DNA from: Chara braunii
Lineage: Eukaryota > Streptophyta > Charophyceae > Charales > Characeae
Length of the DNA: 42,912 nucleotides
Assembly: GCA_003427395.1 (NCBI GenBank)
Contig: BFEA01000670.1
Location: forward strand, 696,170 to 739,081
Direction: 5' to 3'
Both the position numbers and the translations under genes were made by a program. The notes beneath the pieces were generated by a model, which searched no databases, had not been told where the DNA came from, and worked only from the letters and a program-made list of their open reading frames with translations. Below are positions 23,536 through 31,554 of the stretch, piece after piece. Within the stretch, counting starts at the first letter, position 1. The number at the start of each line of letters is the position of its first letter.

Positions 23536-23657
23536 GGGCCTCGCTCCACTCCTCTCGAAATGTGCGAAACGAGAGTGAATCATCAGCTAGTACATGGAAA
23601 GATACACCACCATCATTTTTGTCTTTTGTGCATGTCGAGAGTTGTGGAGCGAGGCCC
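23536..23657. mobile_element. GGGCCTCG fold-back element, copy 1
   Basis: Left end GGGCCTCGCTCCACTCCTCT and right end GAGAGTTGTGGAGCGAGGCCC-type sequence are inverted repeats of about 25 bp with three mismatches. The interior GAGTGAATCATC..TACATGGAAAGATACACCACCAT..TTGTCTTTTGTGCATG is shared with the copies at 24,835 and 42,509. The 122-bp length and absence of an ORF fit a non-autonomous TIR element. Confidence 0.8.
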
Positions 23658-23799
23658 GACCGATGATGAGGATTCGGGAAAGACACTTTGTACCTGTCGC
23701 CCTGGCCTTGTTCATTGTGAAGGCTACTTCACTTCTCATTTCCCATTTTATCATCGGGGTAAGGTCGATGGCCTTGAGATATGATCATCAAACTGACCG

Positions 23800-23804
23800 G
23801 CCCT

Positions 23805-23808
<4 letters not shown>
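23800..23808. repeat. target-site duplication, left (GCCCTAGGT)
   Basis: GCCCTAGGT here and at 23,939-23,947 flank the polyadenylated U2 copy exactly. Confidence 0.92.
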
Positions 23809-23853
<45 letters not shown>

Positions 23854-23937
23854 TGGTCCGATGGACCACGCATCACATATTAAACTGATCAGAACAGATA
23901 CTACACTTGATCTTAGCCAAAAGGCCGAGAAAGGTAT
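23809..23937 (-). pseudogene. U2 snRNA retrocopy: 5' 85 nt of U2 fused to a 45-nt poly(A)
   Basis: Read on the minus strand, the copy starts ATACCTTTCTCGGCCTTTTG at 23,937 and continues through the branch-point-pairing GTAGTA (23,899-23,904), the stem IIa region and the complete stem-loop IIb (GTGGTCCATCGGACCAC). It then passes at once into about 45 A residues. The Sm site and the 3' stem-loops III and IV are missing, so it cannot be a working U2 gene. The poly(A) tail and the flanking 9-bp duplication show insertion by LINE machinery. Truncation exactly after stem IIb points to an internally processed RNA or a U2-headed SINE rather than random decay. Internal differences from plant U2 are few, suggesting a young insertion or local U2 variation. 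Confidence 0.93.
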
Positions 23938-23938
23938 T

Positions 23939-23947
23939 GCCCTAGGT
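23939..23947. repeat. target-site duplication, right (GCCCTAGGT)
   Basis: Exact copy of 23,800-23,808, one base beyond U2 position 1. Confidence 0.92.
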
Positions 23948-23993
23948 AATTCAATTCAAGACAAGATTGTAGTCGTTTAGTGACATTTGACTT

Positions 23994-24084
23994 CAGTGGA
24001 GTTCGAACTGGGGGGGGGGGAAGGGGTCTGTATTTCAACAGTTAAGTCCAGAGGGGGGTGTACCAACTGAGCTAGGCCAGTTGT
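23994..24084 (-). mobile_element. tRNA-related SINE fragment (A and B boxes)
   Basis: On the minus strand GGCCTAGCTCAGTTGGTAC carries a pol III A box (TAGCTCAGTTGG, 24,063-24,074). AGTTCGAACTCC near 24,001 is a B box (GTTCGAACT). The spacing of about 60 bp and a C-rich insert rule out a normal tRNA. The head matches 24,141-24,172 in opposite orientation. Confidence 0.7.
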
Positions 24085-24140
24085 TCTCTTTTCCTTTTTG
24101 AAGGGCCACAGCCTCTTGAGACATCATCATCATTGAACTG

Positions 24141-24172
24141 ACTGGCCTAGCTCAGTTGGTACACCCCCCCTG
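24141..24172 (+). mobile_element. tRNA-related SINE head, inverted against the previous one
   Basis: ACTGGCCTAGCTCAGTTGGT followed by ACACCCCCC repeats the A-box head of the neighbouring SINE on the other strand, giving a 30-bp inverted repeat with a 56-bp loop. No B box follows within tRNA distance, so the copy is truncated or was formed by inversion. Confidence 0.65.
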
Positions 24173-24241
24173 GACTGGCTGGCCTTGTGTAGTCCTGTAG
24201 TCCGAGGGGTAATTCAGAGTTATTTTACTTCTCTGATCTCA

Positions 24242-24315
24242 TCCTCCGACGGCATCGGGATTCGAACTCAGGCCTCTTTGTCGACAGTTCGGGGGTGCAC
24301 CATACAGCCCACATG
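24242..24315 (-). mobile_element. tRNA-related SINE fragment with B box
   Basis: On the minus strand a TATGGTGCACCCCCGAACTG head leads to CTGTCGACAAAGAGGCCTGA and the B box GAGTTCGAATCCC. The CTGT-TGAC/CGAC-AAGAG..TGAGTTC core is shared with 38,701-38,791. Confidence 0.65.
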
Positions 24316-24490
24316 ATTTTATTTTATTTTTATTTTTTTTTCAGCCCACATGATGCCCTGGGTGTAGTGCATCTGTTTGCCGTCGAAAAGGTGATATGCT
24401 AAAGACGTCGAACGCTTTTTTATTTTTTTTTGTGTGTGGAAAAGTGAATTTTTTATAAACCGGGAATACAAAGGCGGTCCGGGGATGGGC

Positions 24491-24679
24491 GAGGCAACAC
24501 CGGCCAAGCTCAGCCGAGGCCACAGTTCACAGAAAGGAGGAGGGAAACGTCAGTTCACGCAATGACTCGTCACCAGAAAAAGCANGAGGCAACACCGGCC
24601 AAGCTCAGCCGAGGCCACAGTTCACAGAAAGGAGGAGGGAAACGTCAGTTCACGCAATGACTCGTCACCAGAAAAAGCA
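24491..24679. repeat. exact 94-bp duplication around an N (assembly join)
   Basis: 24,491-24,584 and 24,586-24,679 are identical and separated only by N at 24,585. This is the pattern of two contig ends that overlap by one word length but were not merged. Confidence 0.95.
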
Positions 24680-24834
24680 TCCACCAACCCCGAAAATGCA
24701 CACCAGTGGTTAAAAGCAACCTTGGAGCTTTTCGGGTAAAACCCTTCGTCTGCCCAAAAAAAAAAAAACTTCCTCTGCACCCGCAAACAAGCACCGACTA
24801 TTTTGGGAGTGGATAGAAGAGTCCAAGATACAAT

Positions 24835-24954
24835 GGGCCTCGCTCCACTGCTCTCCTCATGCAGAAAAGACAAAAAATGGTGGTGCGTGTTCCCATGTTC
24901 TAGCGGAGGATTCATTCTCATTTTGAACATTTAACGAGTAGTGGAGGGATGCCC
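24835..24954 (-). mobile_element. GGGCCTCG fold-back element, copy 2
   Basis: Ends ACAATGGGCCTCGCTCCACT (left) and AGTGGAGGGATGCCCATTGT (right) are inverted repeats with a few mismatches. The interior reads GAATGAATCCTCCGC..GAACATGGGAACACGCACCACCATTTTTTGTCTTTT on the minus strand, matching the plus strand of copy 1. Confidence 0.8.
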
Positions 24955-25119
24955 ATTGTCCCCCTGTAATGAAGGTCAATCAAGAGAAAAAAAGCTACAC
25001 AAGAAGCAGACGATCGATGGCCGGCCGGGTTCTAAATGGCACGAGGAACTGGACCAACAGCAAAAGACAGCAAAAGAATTTCACATCACAGCGGCATCCA
25101 ACCCAACAGCGGCAACTGC

Positions 25120-25235
25120 AGGCACCGGAAAAAAAACGCCCAGGCACCACAGAAAATCGCCCAGCCACCAGAAAAACGCCCAAGCACCAGGAAAAAACGC
25201 CCAAGCACCAGGAGAAAACGCCCATGCACCAGAAC
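25120..25235. repeat. short 21-bp minisatellite
   Basis: CGCCCAAGCACCAGGAAAAA-like units, about five copies, lie within an open frame (24,941-25,432) giving a basic Pro/Gln/Lys-rich product. The ORF has only a GTG/TTG-type start and no domain, so I do not call it. Confidence 0.75.
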
Positions 25236-25540
25236 CCCCCCCAGCCCAGCTTGAACTGATAAATTCGGTTCAGCTGGTTGAGCAGGAACAGTTAACTCAC
25301 CTGACACTGCAAGCCCTATGTATGGAGCAGAGAAAAGCCACTGGTCCATCACGCGCAGGAGGAGCAGGCAAGTTTAGTAAATTTGGTACAGGACCTCAGA
25401 CGCTCCTGCTGGAAAACAATCGCTCACCATAAATGTCGCAGAATTTCATTCTACTTTAGGGCAGATGCAGGTTCACCCATGCTTGAAGCTACTGGTAGTC
25501 GATTACATATACCGATAACCCGATGCAAGCAATCAGTCGA

Positions 25541-25624
25541 AGGCTGAGCATGATGAGCCCAAGTTACAGCAGCTCCAGAAGTCGGCTGAGCATGATGAGC
25601 CCAAGTTACAGCAGCTCCAGAAGT
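25541..25624. repeat. 42-bp tandem duplication
   Basis: GCTGAGCATGATGAGCCCAA and GTTACAGCAGCTCCAGAAGT occur twice with no mismatch I can see. Confidence 0.9.
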
Positions 25625-25924
25625 CCGCTGCCTCAGAAAGGTCACGAGCCGTAGCCACTGGAACATGCAGACCAGGCTCCGACCGGGGAGGATTGTAGCC
25701 TGGCCCTGGTGGTTCACTCCTTCCCCCAGCAAGAACAGCATCTGCAGGGAGTGAAACATGCAGACCAGGCTTCGCCCACAGAGGATCAGACCCAGATTGC
25801 AGTGGATCAGAGGGCTCAATTTACCCACCAAGAGGATTTGACTCAGCCGCCTCCCAGCAGAAATGGTAAAAGCAGCCAATAACATTGCAGGAAGACTGCA
25901 ACGGCCAGAGTCAATTGGAGCAGC

Positions 25925-26202
25925 AGAGACGTTGATCCACCCTAGAATGGCACACAAGGCCAGTCGGTGTGTGGGTTGCATAAGATTCGAGGAGCAGTTG
26001 TTGCCTATGGTTAGTGGCCACCTCTACAGACCGGGCAGGACCGGTTTGGGTCTGGCCTATGGAAGGACCGCATCCAATTCTCACAGTCACCGTTACTGCC
26101 TCGAATGGCAAGGCGTAGACAGATGTCACAGGCTACATGGGTCCTACATGCTAGGAATACAGAGGCACGTTGACCGCAATTGTAGAGGCATTGCCGTTCC
26201 AA
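25925..26202 (-). pseudogene. RING-like Cys/His domain fragment, copy 1
   Basis: The minus-strand frame 26,202-26,011 reads CLYNC..CRTHVACDIC..CENW..FHRPDPNRSCPVCRGGH. The pattern is C-x3-C-x9-C-x2-H-x2-C-x2-C followed after about 25 residues by C-P-V-C-R-G-G-H. It is RING-like but with a three-residue first knuckle. Two of the middle cysteines present in copy 2 are lost (SNGDCENWMRSF against SNCDCENWMWCF). The stop follows the His. A second short copy of the domain start lies at about 26,213-26,255. Copies 1 and 2 form a large inverted repeat about 490 bp apart. Confidence 0.55.
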
Positions 26203-26488
26203 CTCCTACATTCCAGGAACACAGAGGCACGTCGACTGCAATTGTAGAGGCAAACCGTCGTGTACACGTGATTGCAGATATGCTACAAAGCCAAGTAAGA
26301 ATTGCACTTAATCGACTAAAACGAATGATAGCTAAAGTAATGCGGGGAATAAATAAAGGAAAAAATATACCAAATCCTCAAAGCCTAGTAACCCTTAAAC
26401 CATTAGTATAGCTACTTTTCAAGAATTTTTGGTGGTTAACACTAGGGTAAGACAGGGGGAGTGGGGGTGCGCCAGGGCAAAAAGATAA

Positions 26489-26611
26489 GAGGAAGGGTGG
26501 GTGGGGTCTTCAGAGGGGTTCATCTGGGCAACCGAGTGGCCGAGTACTGTGGGTGACTGCCATCCGTCTAGTATCCCACCTCTACAACAACCTGGGCTAA
26601 AAAAAAAAAAA
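26489..26611 (+). mobile_element. poly(A)-tailed retroelement tail family, copy 1
   Basis: GAGGAAGGGTGGGTGGGGTC to CCTCTACAACAACCTGGGCT and a 13-A tail match 37,973-38,091 in order (GAGGATGGGATGGGAGG.., GTAGTCACC/GGTGACTGCC, CTCTACAACACCCTGGACTT, A8). Confidence 0.5.
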
Positions 26612-26664
26612 GATTTTTTTGGATCTCATCCTCTTATGTCCAATAGAAACTCCAGAGGGGCAAA

Positions 26665-26955
26665 ATGCTGGTCTGGTGCCTCTACGATTGCAGTCGACGT
26701 GCCTCTGTGTTCCTAGGATGTAGGAGCCATGTAGCCTGTGACATATGTCTACGCCATGCCATTCGATGCAGTAACTGTGACTGTGAGAATTGGATGTGGT
26801 GCTTCCACAGGCCACACCCAAACTGGTCCTGCCCGGTCTGTAGAGGTGGCCACTTAACCATAGACAACAACTGCCCCTCAAAGCTTATGCAACCCACACA
26901 CTGTCTGGCCTCATGTGCCATTCTAGAGTGGGCTGCCCCAGCGGTCACTATTTAG
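26665..26955 (+). CDS. RING-like Cys/His-rich protein, copy 2 (96 codons)
   Basis: The most intact copy of the domain. Residues 5-60 read CLYDC..GCRSHVACDIC..RCSNCDCENWMWCFHRPHPNWSCPVCRGGH. All candidate metal ligands are present: two Cys in the first knuckle, C-x2-H-x2-C-x2-C, a CSNCDC middle cluster and a final CPVC-H. C3HC4-type RINGs usually act as E3 ubiquitin ligases, but this spacing is not canonical and the function is inferred only. A Cys-poor tail (NNCPSKLMQPTHCLASCAIL) follows and is shared with the other copies. A clear ATG start is present. It may be a retroelement-borne ORF. Confidence 0.45.
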   Translation: MLVWCLYDCSRRASVFLGCRSHVACDICLRHAIRCSNCDCENWMWCFHRPHPNWSCPVCRGGHLTIDNNCPSKLMQPTHCLASCAILEWAAPAVTI

Positions 26956-27079
26956 AACCCTGTCAGAACTCCGCCTCCCATGTCCTTCCTCCTCCGCCCT
27001 CCCCTACTCAGTATTGTCTTGAGTGGAAAGACACTAGTATGGAGCAAGATGGGTCATGTTTTTTCCTCAGGGCTGAATC

Positions 27080-27490
27080 ATGGTCCGGCCAGACGGCTCA
27101 CTTTGCGTTGGTGTGTTTGATCAGGCTGAGGCCTGGACATTCGCTGTTATATGGTATCCCAGTGCTTCCTCTGATGCCCCGGCTCATCAACCTGCAGGGG
27201 TCTTCACGGGACAGCTAACAAGGTTCGAACATATATGTAAGAATACCACCGACTTCAGAGCTGCGGTGACTTCCCTGACACGGCGTATGCTTGTTAGGGG
27301 GCATCCTCCCAGTGTCTTGGCTAAAGGCTGGACTGCATATGTGCGTGGCTGGCAGCACCGCCTACCCGCTTATGTTACGTGTTTTTCAAACTGGTTTCGC
27401 CGCACGGTGCGATTGCTCACCTGCTACCACAAGCTAATTCTATGCAGAGGTCCTCCACACAACCACACGCAGCAGGCCACCACCCACTTC
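27080..27490 (+). pseudogene. reverse-transcriptase-like C-terminal fragment
   Basis: The plus frame starting at 27,080 contains PAGVFTGQLTRFEHICKNTT and then DFRAAVTSLTRRMLVRGHPP..LAKGWTAYVRG. The pattern G-x-L-x-R-F..IC/T..DF..A...L..R(M)L.RG(H/Y)P...L...W resembles the region after the palm in several algal and Penelope-like or Dualen-like reverse transcriptases. No YxDD catalytic box is in the window, so at most the 3' end of an RT gene is present. An upstream TGA closes the frame just before the ATG. Assignment is by remembered pattern only. Confidence 0.35.
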
Positions 27491-28206
27491 CTAACACCAA
27501 TCCTGGCCACAGGCAGCAGCAGCATCAGCCCCCCTCACAATCAAACGCAGTGGGCCCAACTTCTCCCGTTATTCCTGCTGAAATGGCAAACGATCATGTG
27601 GATACGCCGACGCAGCGGGAGACCATGCCAGCCGCAACAAATAATGTAAACGTTGTTGCAATGGCAGTAGGGGATGAAGGCCTGTATCCTGGTAATGCGG
27701 AGACGATGACTGCTGAAATTGTGTCGCCACCATCGCCGTCTCCTTCACCACCCCCACCTCGTCCATACTCACCACTACCACACCACCGGCCCCACCATCA
27801 TCACCACCAACTCCCCTGCCAGCATCTACTACTACATCATCCCCTCAGTCATCTGCCTCCTCTTCTTTATGTTCCTCTTCGTCTTCTGCCTCCTCCTCCA
27901 CCTCGCATACCTCCCCTTCTTCATCGACCTCATCATCAGCATTCATGCTCATATCAGTCGTCACAAATGCCCCGTCGGCAGAGACATCCAGCGTCAGATC
28001 GATCGTTACAGATGCCTCTTCGGTGTAGATGTTCCCCATCTTCGCCGCCGCCTCCAAGACAGTGGCCTCGTCTGTCCTGGAACAGCATGAATACCACACC
28101 CCCTGCAGGGGTTTGAGATCTGCGCCGACGACATGCTCGCAACCGTACAGAACGACATCGTTGCTCTCGATATACACTAGCCAGGTGTAGTACAAATCGA
28201 TTCTGA
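27491..28206 (+). other. Pro/Ser/His-rich open region between the RT-like fragment and the zinc finger
   Basis: A plus-strand frame (27,379-28,116) stays open. It begins as mixed sequence (ANDHVDTPTQRETMPAATNN) and becomes a Pro/His/Arg repeat-like tail. Antisense frames are acidic (EEVDEEGE). It could be a linker in a longer polyprotein or low complexity. Confidence 0.25.
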
Positions 28207-28433
28207 TGCCCACAATGTGGTGATGATTTCTTCAGTGTTGCAGGCCTGCGTGTGCACCAGACACGAGGTGCAGCTACCTGCGCAGCATTTGCACGACTAG
28301 CAGCCACTTTGAGCACAAGTGCGATTGATCAACCTCCGCTTCCCGCATCTGACCCATCTATTCCTCATCTACCTAACCTTGCATGCTCCCCTGCCTCAAA
28401 TGATAATGAGCCACCTTCTGATCACCTGATGGA
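28207..28433 (+). pseudogene. C2HC zinc-finger segment
   Basis: CPQCGDDFFSVAGLRVHQ-TRGAATC has the form C-x2-C-x12-H-x7-C, like the N-terminal fingers of several LINE and Dualen-type ORFs. A TGA lies immediately before the first Cys (28,204-28,206), so the exon start is lost or an upstream splice is required. The frame runs on through a Pro/Ser linker to 28,449. A GTATCT..ACAG segment of 58 nt (28,434-28,491) would join it in frame to the peptidase-like segment. Confidence 0.4.
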
Positions 28434-28491
28434 GTATCTGATTCCATAAATCTCTCTCCGGAGCGCATAATACAGCCGGAGAACATGACAG

Positions 28492-29016
28492 ACATGGTCA
28501 AGACTGCAATGAATCTCTGCCTGCCATGCAATCTGGAGAATTGGATGAACCTCCCCCTGCTAAACAACCTGCAGAAGCGGATGATGTCATAGTTCTGCAG
28601 CAAGGGCGTTGTGCGTACTATGCTATTAATGTGTGTCTCCGTGCCTACAATTGCAACCCTTATATTGTTATAATTGTTTCTGATTTTGCAGACGTTGTCC
28701 ACTGGATAGAAGACGAGCACTGTGCCGTCTGCCCAGAGGAGGACAGTACTGCACTTGGCGCGAACAAAGAAGTCCTGTCTATGCCATTTATGGGTAGGCG
28801 ACTACAACTTCAGCCTTCTCTGCAAATCATATGTCAGGCATGAATCCGAATATTTGGGCATACATCTTACATCATCCAGGTCATCTCAGTGCTTTTACCT
28901 TTGCGGATAACTCATGGACCCTATGCTATAATGGAGGTAGGGTGCACGCAGTGGGAAATATCAACTCTGTCTATCACCAAGCGGTAGAACATCACTCGGT
29001 CTGGCTCGTCCCATGA
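28492..29016 (+). pseudogene. papain-fold cysteine-peptidase-like segment (OTU/Josephin-like), split frame
   Basis: The plus frame has an acidic/Pro lead (ELDEPPPAKQPAEADDV), then GRCAYYAINVCL with a Cys followed by A-x2-AIN as around the catalytic Cys of Josephin-like and OTU-like deubiquitinases. After a frame change it has HHPGHLSAFTF..NSWTLCYNGGRVHAV, resembling the catalytic His strand (H..x..F..W..Y/D). The frame change coincides with a 44-nt GTAGGC..GTCAG segment (28,794-28,837). Its removal joins MPFM to GMNPNIW without a break. Cysteine peptidases are known in Dualen (OTU) and NeSL (Ulp1) retrotransposons, so a retroelement polyprotein is the favoured reading. Active-site identity is inferred. 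Confidence 0.38.
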
Positions 29017-29115
29017 ACAGTATGGCAATGAGCACTCACTAGCACTACTGCCGTCAGAGAGCAATCCGGCTGAACCTCCTTCTTCCCCTGTGCATGGTCA
29101 GGCAGCATCCCCTCC

Positions 29116-29487
29116 TTGTGTGGATCAGACGGATTCTGCCTCCGCTCTGAACACTATGAAGGGATGGTCGTTGGCAGCCCCTGCCACAAAAACTGCAATC
29201 CTTTGTTTTGTACTCACCCCCATGCGCCCTTGATTACTTGCCCAGCATGCCGTTGTGGCCTTGATCTGCCATGCTTGAATAATTGCGCACACCAGCTTTC
29301 TTTGTTGATGACGTGTCAGCAACATGCCATTTGCCGTCAATGTTTCCAGGAAGCTGCCATAGAAAGTATGTGTCTCTACTGCGTTGATTATCCCCGGTGC
29401 CATCATCCGCCACATCCTCTCCTAGCATGTCCAATATGCGGTGTTGGTCATATACGTACTTCAACCGCAGTCAAAATTTATACATGA
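29116..29487 (+). pseudogene. double RING-like Cys/His segment
   Basis: The plus frame reads CHKNC..CTHPHAP..CPACRCG and then CLNNC..CQQHAICRQC..AIESMCLYC..CHHPPHPLLACPICGVGH. The second unit has the same ligand order as 26,665-26,955 (C-x3-C, C-x2-H-x2-C-x2-C, C-x2-C, HPPHP/HRPHP, CP-x-C-x3-H), so both belong to one family despite low identity. No ATG opens this frame and the linker before it (29,012-29,170) is open in another frame, so splicing or frameshifts must be assumed. The 3' half is duplicated at 29,536. Confidence 0.42.
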
Positions 29488-29757
29488 GTGGAGTGTAAAC
29501 CAGTCTTGGCCTGTCTACAAATTGGACATCAACATGTCAGCAACATGCCATGTGCCGTCAATGTGTCCAGGAAGCTGTCATAGAAAGTATGTGTCTCTAA
29601 TGCGTTGACTATCCCCGGTGCCATCATCCGCCACATCCTCTCCTAGCATGTCCAATATGCGGTGTTGGTCGTATACGTACTGCAACCGCAGTCAGAATTT
29701 ATACATAAGTGGAGTATAAACCAGTCTTGCCCTGTCTACAAATTGGACATGAGTGCA
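29314..29757. repeat. 222-bp tandem duplication of the RING-like 3' end
   Basis: GTCAGCAACATGCCATTTGC (29,314) recurs at 29,536 with matching sequence for the whole unit. The second copy has TAA inside CLYC and is dead, which shows the duplication is being lost or is non-coding. Confidence 0.92.
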
Positions 29758-30260
29758 GTCAGAATTTGTACATGAGTGCAGTATAAACCAGTCCTGCCCT
29801 GTCTACAATTTGTACATAAGTCAGAATTTGTACATGAGTGCAGTATAAACCAGTCCTGCCCTGTCTACAATTTGTACACGAGTCAGAATTTGTACATGAG
29901 TGCAGTCAGAATTTATACATGAGTCAGAATTTGTACATGAGTGCAGAATAAACCAGTCCTGCCCTGTCTACAATTTGTACACGAGTCAGAATTTGNTGCA
30001 GTCAGAATTTATACATGAGTCAGAATTTGTACATGAGTGCAGAATAAACCAGTCCTGCCCTGTCTACAATTTGTACACGAGTCAGAATTTGGACATGAGT
30101 GCAGTCAGAATTTATACAAGAGTCAGAATTTGTACATGAGTGCAGTATAAACCAGTCCTGCCCTGTCTAAAAATTGGACATAAGTGCAGTCAGAATTTGT
30201 ACATGGGTCAGAGTTTATACATGAGTGCAGTATAAACCAGTCCTGCCCTGTCTACAATTT
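29740..30260. repeat. minisatellite of AGTCAGAATTTGTACATGAG and ACCAGTCCTGCCCTGTCTAC units, with an assembly join
   Basis: Units of about 60 bp and shorter sub-units alternate. N at 29,996 separates identical 95-bp blocks (29,901-29,995 and 29,997-30,091). The open frames here are repeat artefacts. Confidence 0.9.
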
Positions 30261-30265
30261 GTAGA

Positions 30266-30477
30266 CAGGAGCTGGAACGGCAATGCCTCTACAATTGCGG
30301 TCAACGTGCCTCTGTGTTCCAAGCATGTAGGAGTCATGCAGCCTGTTACATCTCTCTATGCCATGTCATTCGATGCAGTAACTGTGACTGTGAGAATTGG
30401 ATATGGTGCTTCCACAGGCCGCACCCAAACCAGTCCTGCCCGGTCTGTAGAGGTGGCCATTTACCATAGGCAACAAC
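30266..30477 (+). pseudogene. RING-like Cys/His domain fragment, copy 3
   Basis: The plus frame reads ELERQCLYNC..CRSHAACYISLC..RCSNCDCENWIWCFHRPHPNQSCPVCRGGH. It keeps the middle and final clusters. The CDIC knuckle has become CYISLC, so one ligand is displaced. DNA similarity to copies 1 and 2 continues past the domain (CAACAACTGC.., CTTATGCAACCCACACACCG). Confidence 0.5.
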
Positions 30478-30559
30478 TGCTCCTCAAATCTTATGCAACC
30501 CACACACCGACTGGCTTCATGTCCCAGGTGCAGTTCTGTGGTGGCGACGCCGAGATTGC

Positions 30560-31088
30560 ATATGGAGACAGTTGACAGTCGTAGACTGGACATGGGACTG
30601 GAAGGCAATAATGTTAGGGCATTGGCACGCCTCCCACCTAGAGCTGACAAATTTATAGCAAAACTTATTCAGAGTAGGAAGGAAAGCAATGTTGTGGTCC
30701 CTCTGGCATCAACGTTGTGTGCATGTCAGAGAAGATGTCAGGCTGGAAGAGTGGAGGTAGCAGAGAATATCAAACAATTTGTTCAAACATAAGTGCAAGC
30801 TCAATGGGGCAATACTAAAGTAACACTGCGAACACTACAGCAAAGGAGAGACACAAAGGAAATGATTCAAAAAAATTCTTGGAACTGGTTTGGGGATGCA
30901 CAAGAGGGGAAACTGGGTGTTGTTGAGTGGCCGGGAGGGGAGGAAGTCCCTTGCAAGAGAGACTACCACCTCAGTTCTATGAGTGGTTCAACTTCCAGTC
31001 GGGTGTTAGGACGCGTTCCCCGGATGCTTTTCCGGATCCTTTCTCGCCTTCTGAGCAAGCAATAGTGGATCTTCAATGGTTTGGGGGG
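30560..31088 (+). pseudogene. unknown retroelement-like ORF, copy 1 (broken)
   Basis: Related to 39,174-39,520. Shared pattern: IKQ..QT..W..TK, then a W-x-G/D..EGKLG-x-(V/I)-(E/K)-W segment, and a C-terminal R-S-x2-(A)-F-PDPF-x-PS..WFG. Here a stop (after ENIKQFVQT, 30,790) and a frameshift near 30,945 interrupt it. The C-terminal part is read in another frame (YEWFNFQSGVRTRSPDAF at about 30,979-31,032) and ends soon after WFGG. The family is not one I recognise. Confidence 0.5.
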
Positions 31089-31554
31089 GAATAGTGGATG
31101 ACTTGTTGCTTAAACCGCAAGTACACGGCCCCAGCCTTGCAGAAAGTTTTTGTTGCCACAAGCAAAACTCGGTGGGGCCGTGCGGCATGGGGCGCTGTTG
31201 AAATAAAAAAATTGGCGGCCTCCGAAGTGGTGCGGGTTTCATGCTGACAACCGCGGGCCGATGTGCGGTGTACTGGTGCTTTAAAGGAAAGGTTCATAGG
31301 GGAGCAGTCATTCCAGAAGCTTGGAAAGCGTGCACTGCAGCAATTCAATGGTCTGGAGGAGATTAGTGGAAGTGTTTCTGAAAGGTACACGGGGGCATAG
31401 TAATTCCTGACTTTGGGGGGTAAACATAACTTGGGATCTGTGTTTAAGAGCAGAGTTGCTAGGTTAATCAGCTATTCAGGCAGCCCAAAGGGCTGAAGAG
31501 GGAGACTCTAACTCAAATTTAAGGAAAGTGTGAGCTGCAACAATATTCTGTATG
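31089..31554. other. no gene recognised
   Basis: Short ORFs only, between the unknown ORF and the first SINE copy. Confidence 0.4.

Noticed and set aside
23853-23937. Functional U2 snRNA gene
   Set aside because: The Sm site and 3' domain are missing, and it has a poly(A) tail and target-site duplication.
24001-24084. Intact tRNA gene
   Set aside because: The A and B boxes are too far apart, the C-rich insert breaks the anticodon arm and no acceptor stem can be formed.
24491-24679. Recent biological tandem duplication of 94 bp
   Set aside because: A single N lies exactly between identical blocks, and two other Ns show the same pattern, so an assembly join is the simpler reading.
28984-29020. 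A third mini-intron of 37 nt after the peptidase-like segment
   Set aside because: It would open the next linker frame, but 37 nt is below the usual minimum for spliceosomal introns and the signals are weak. A frameshift is as likely.
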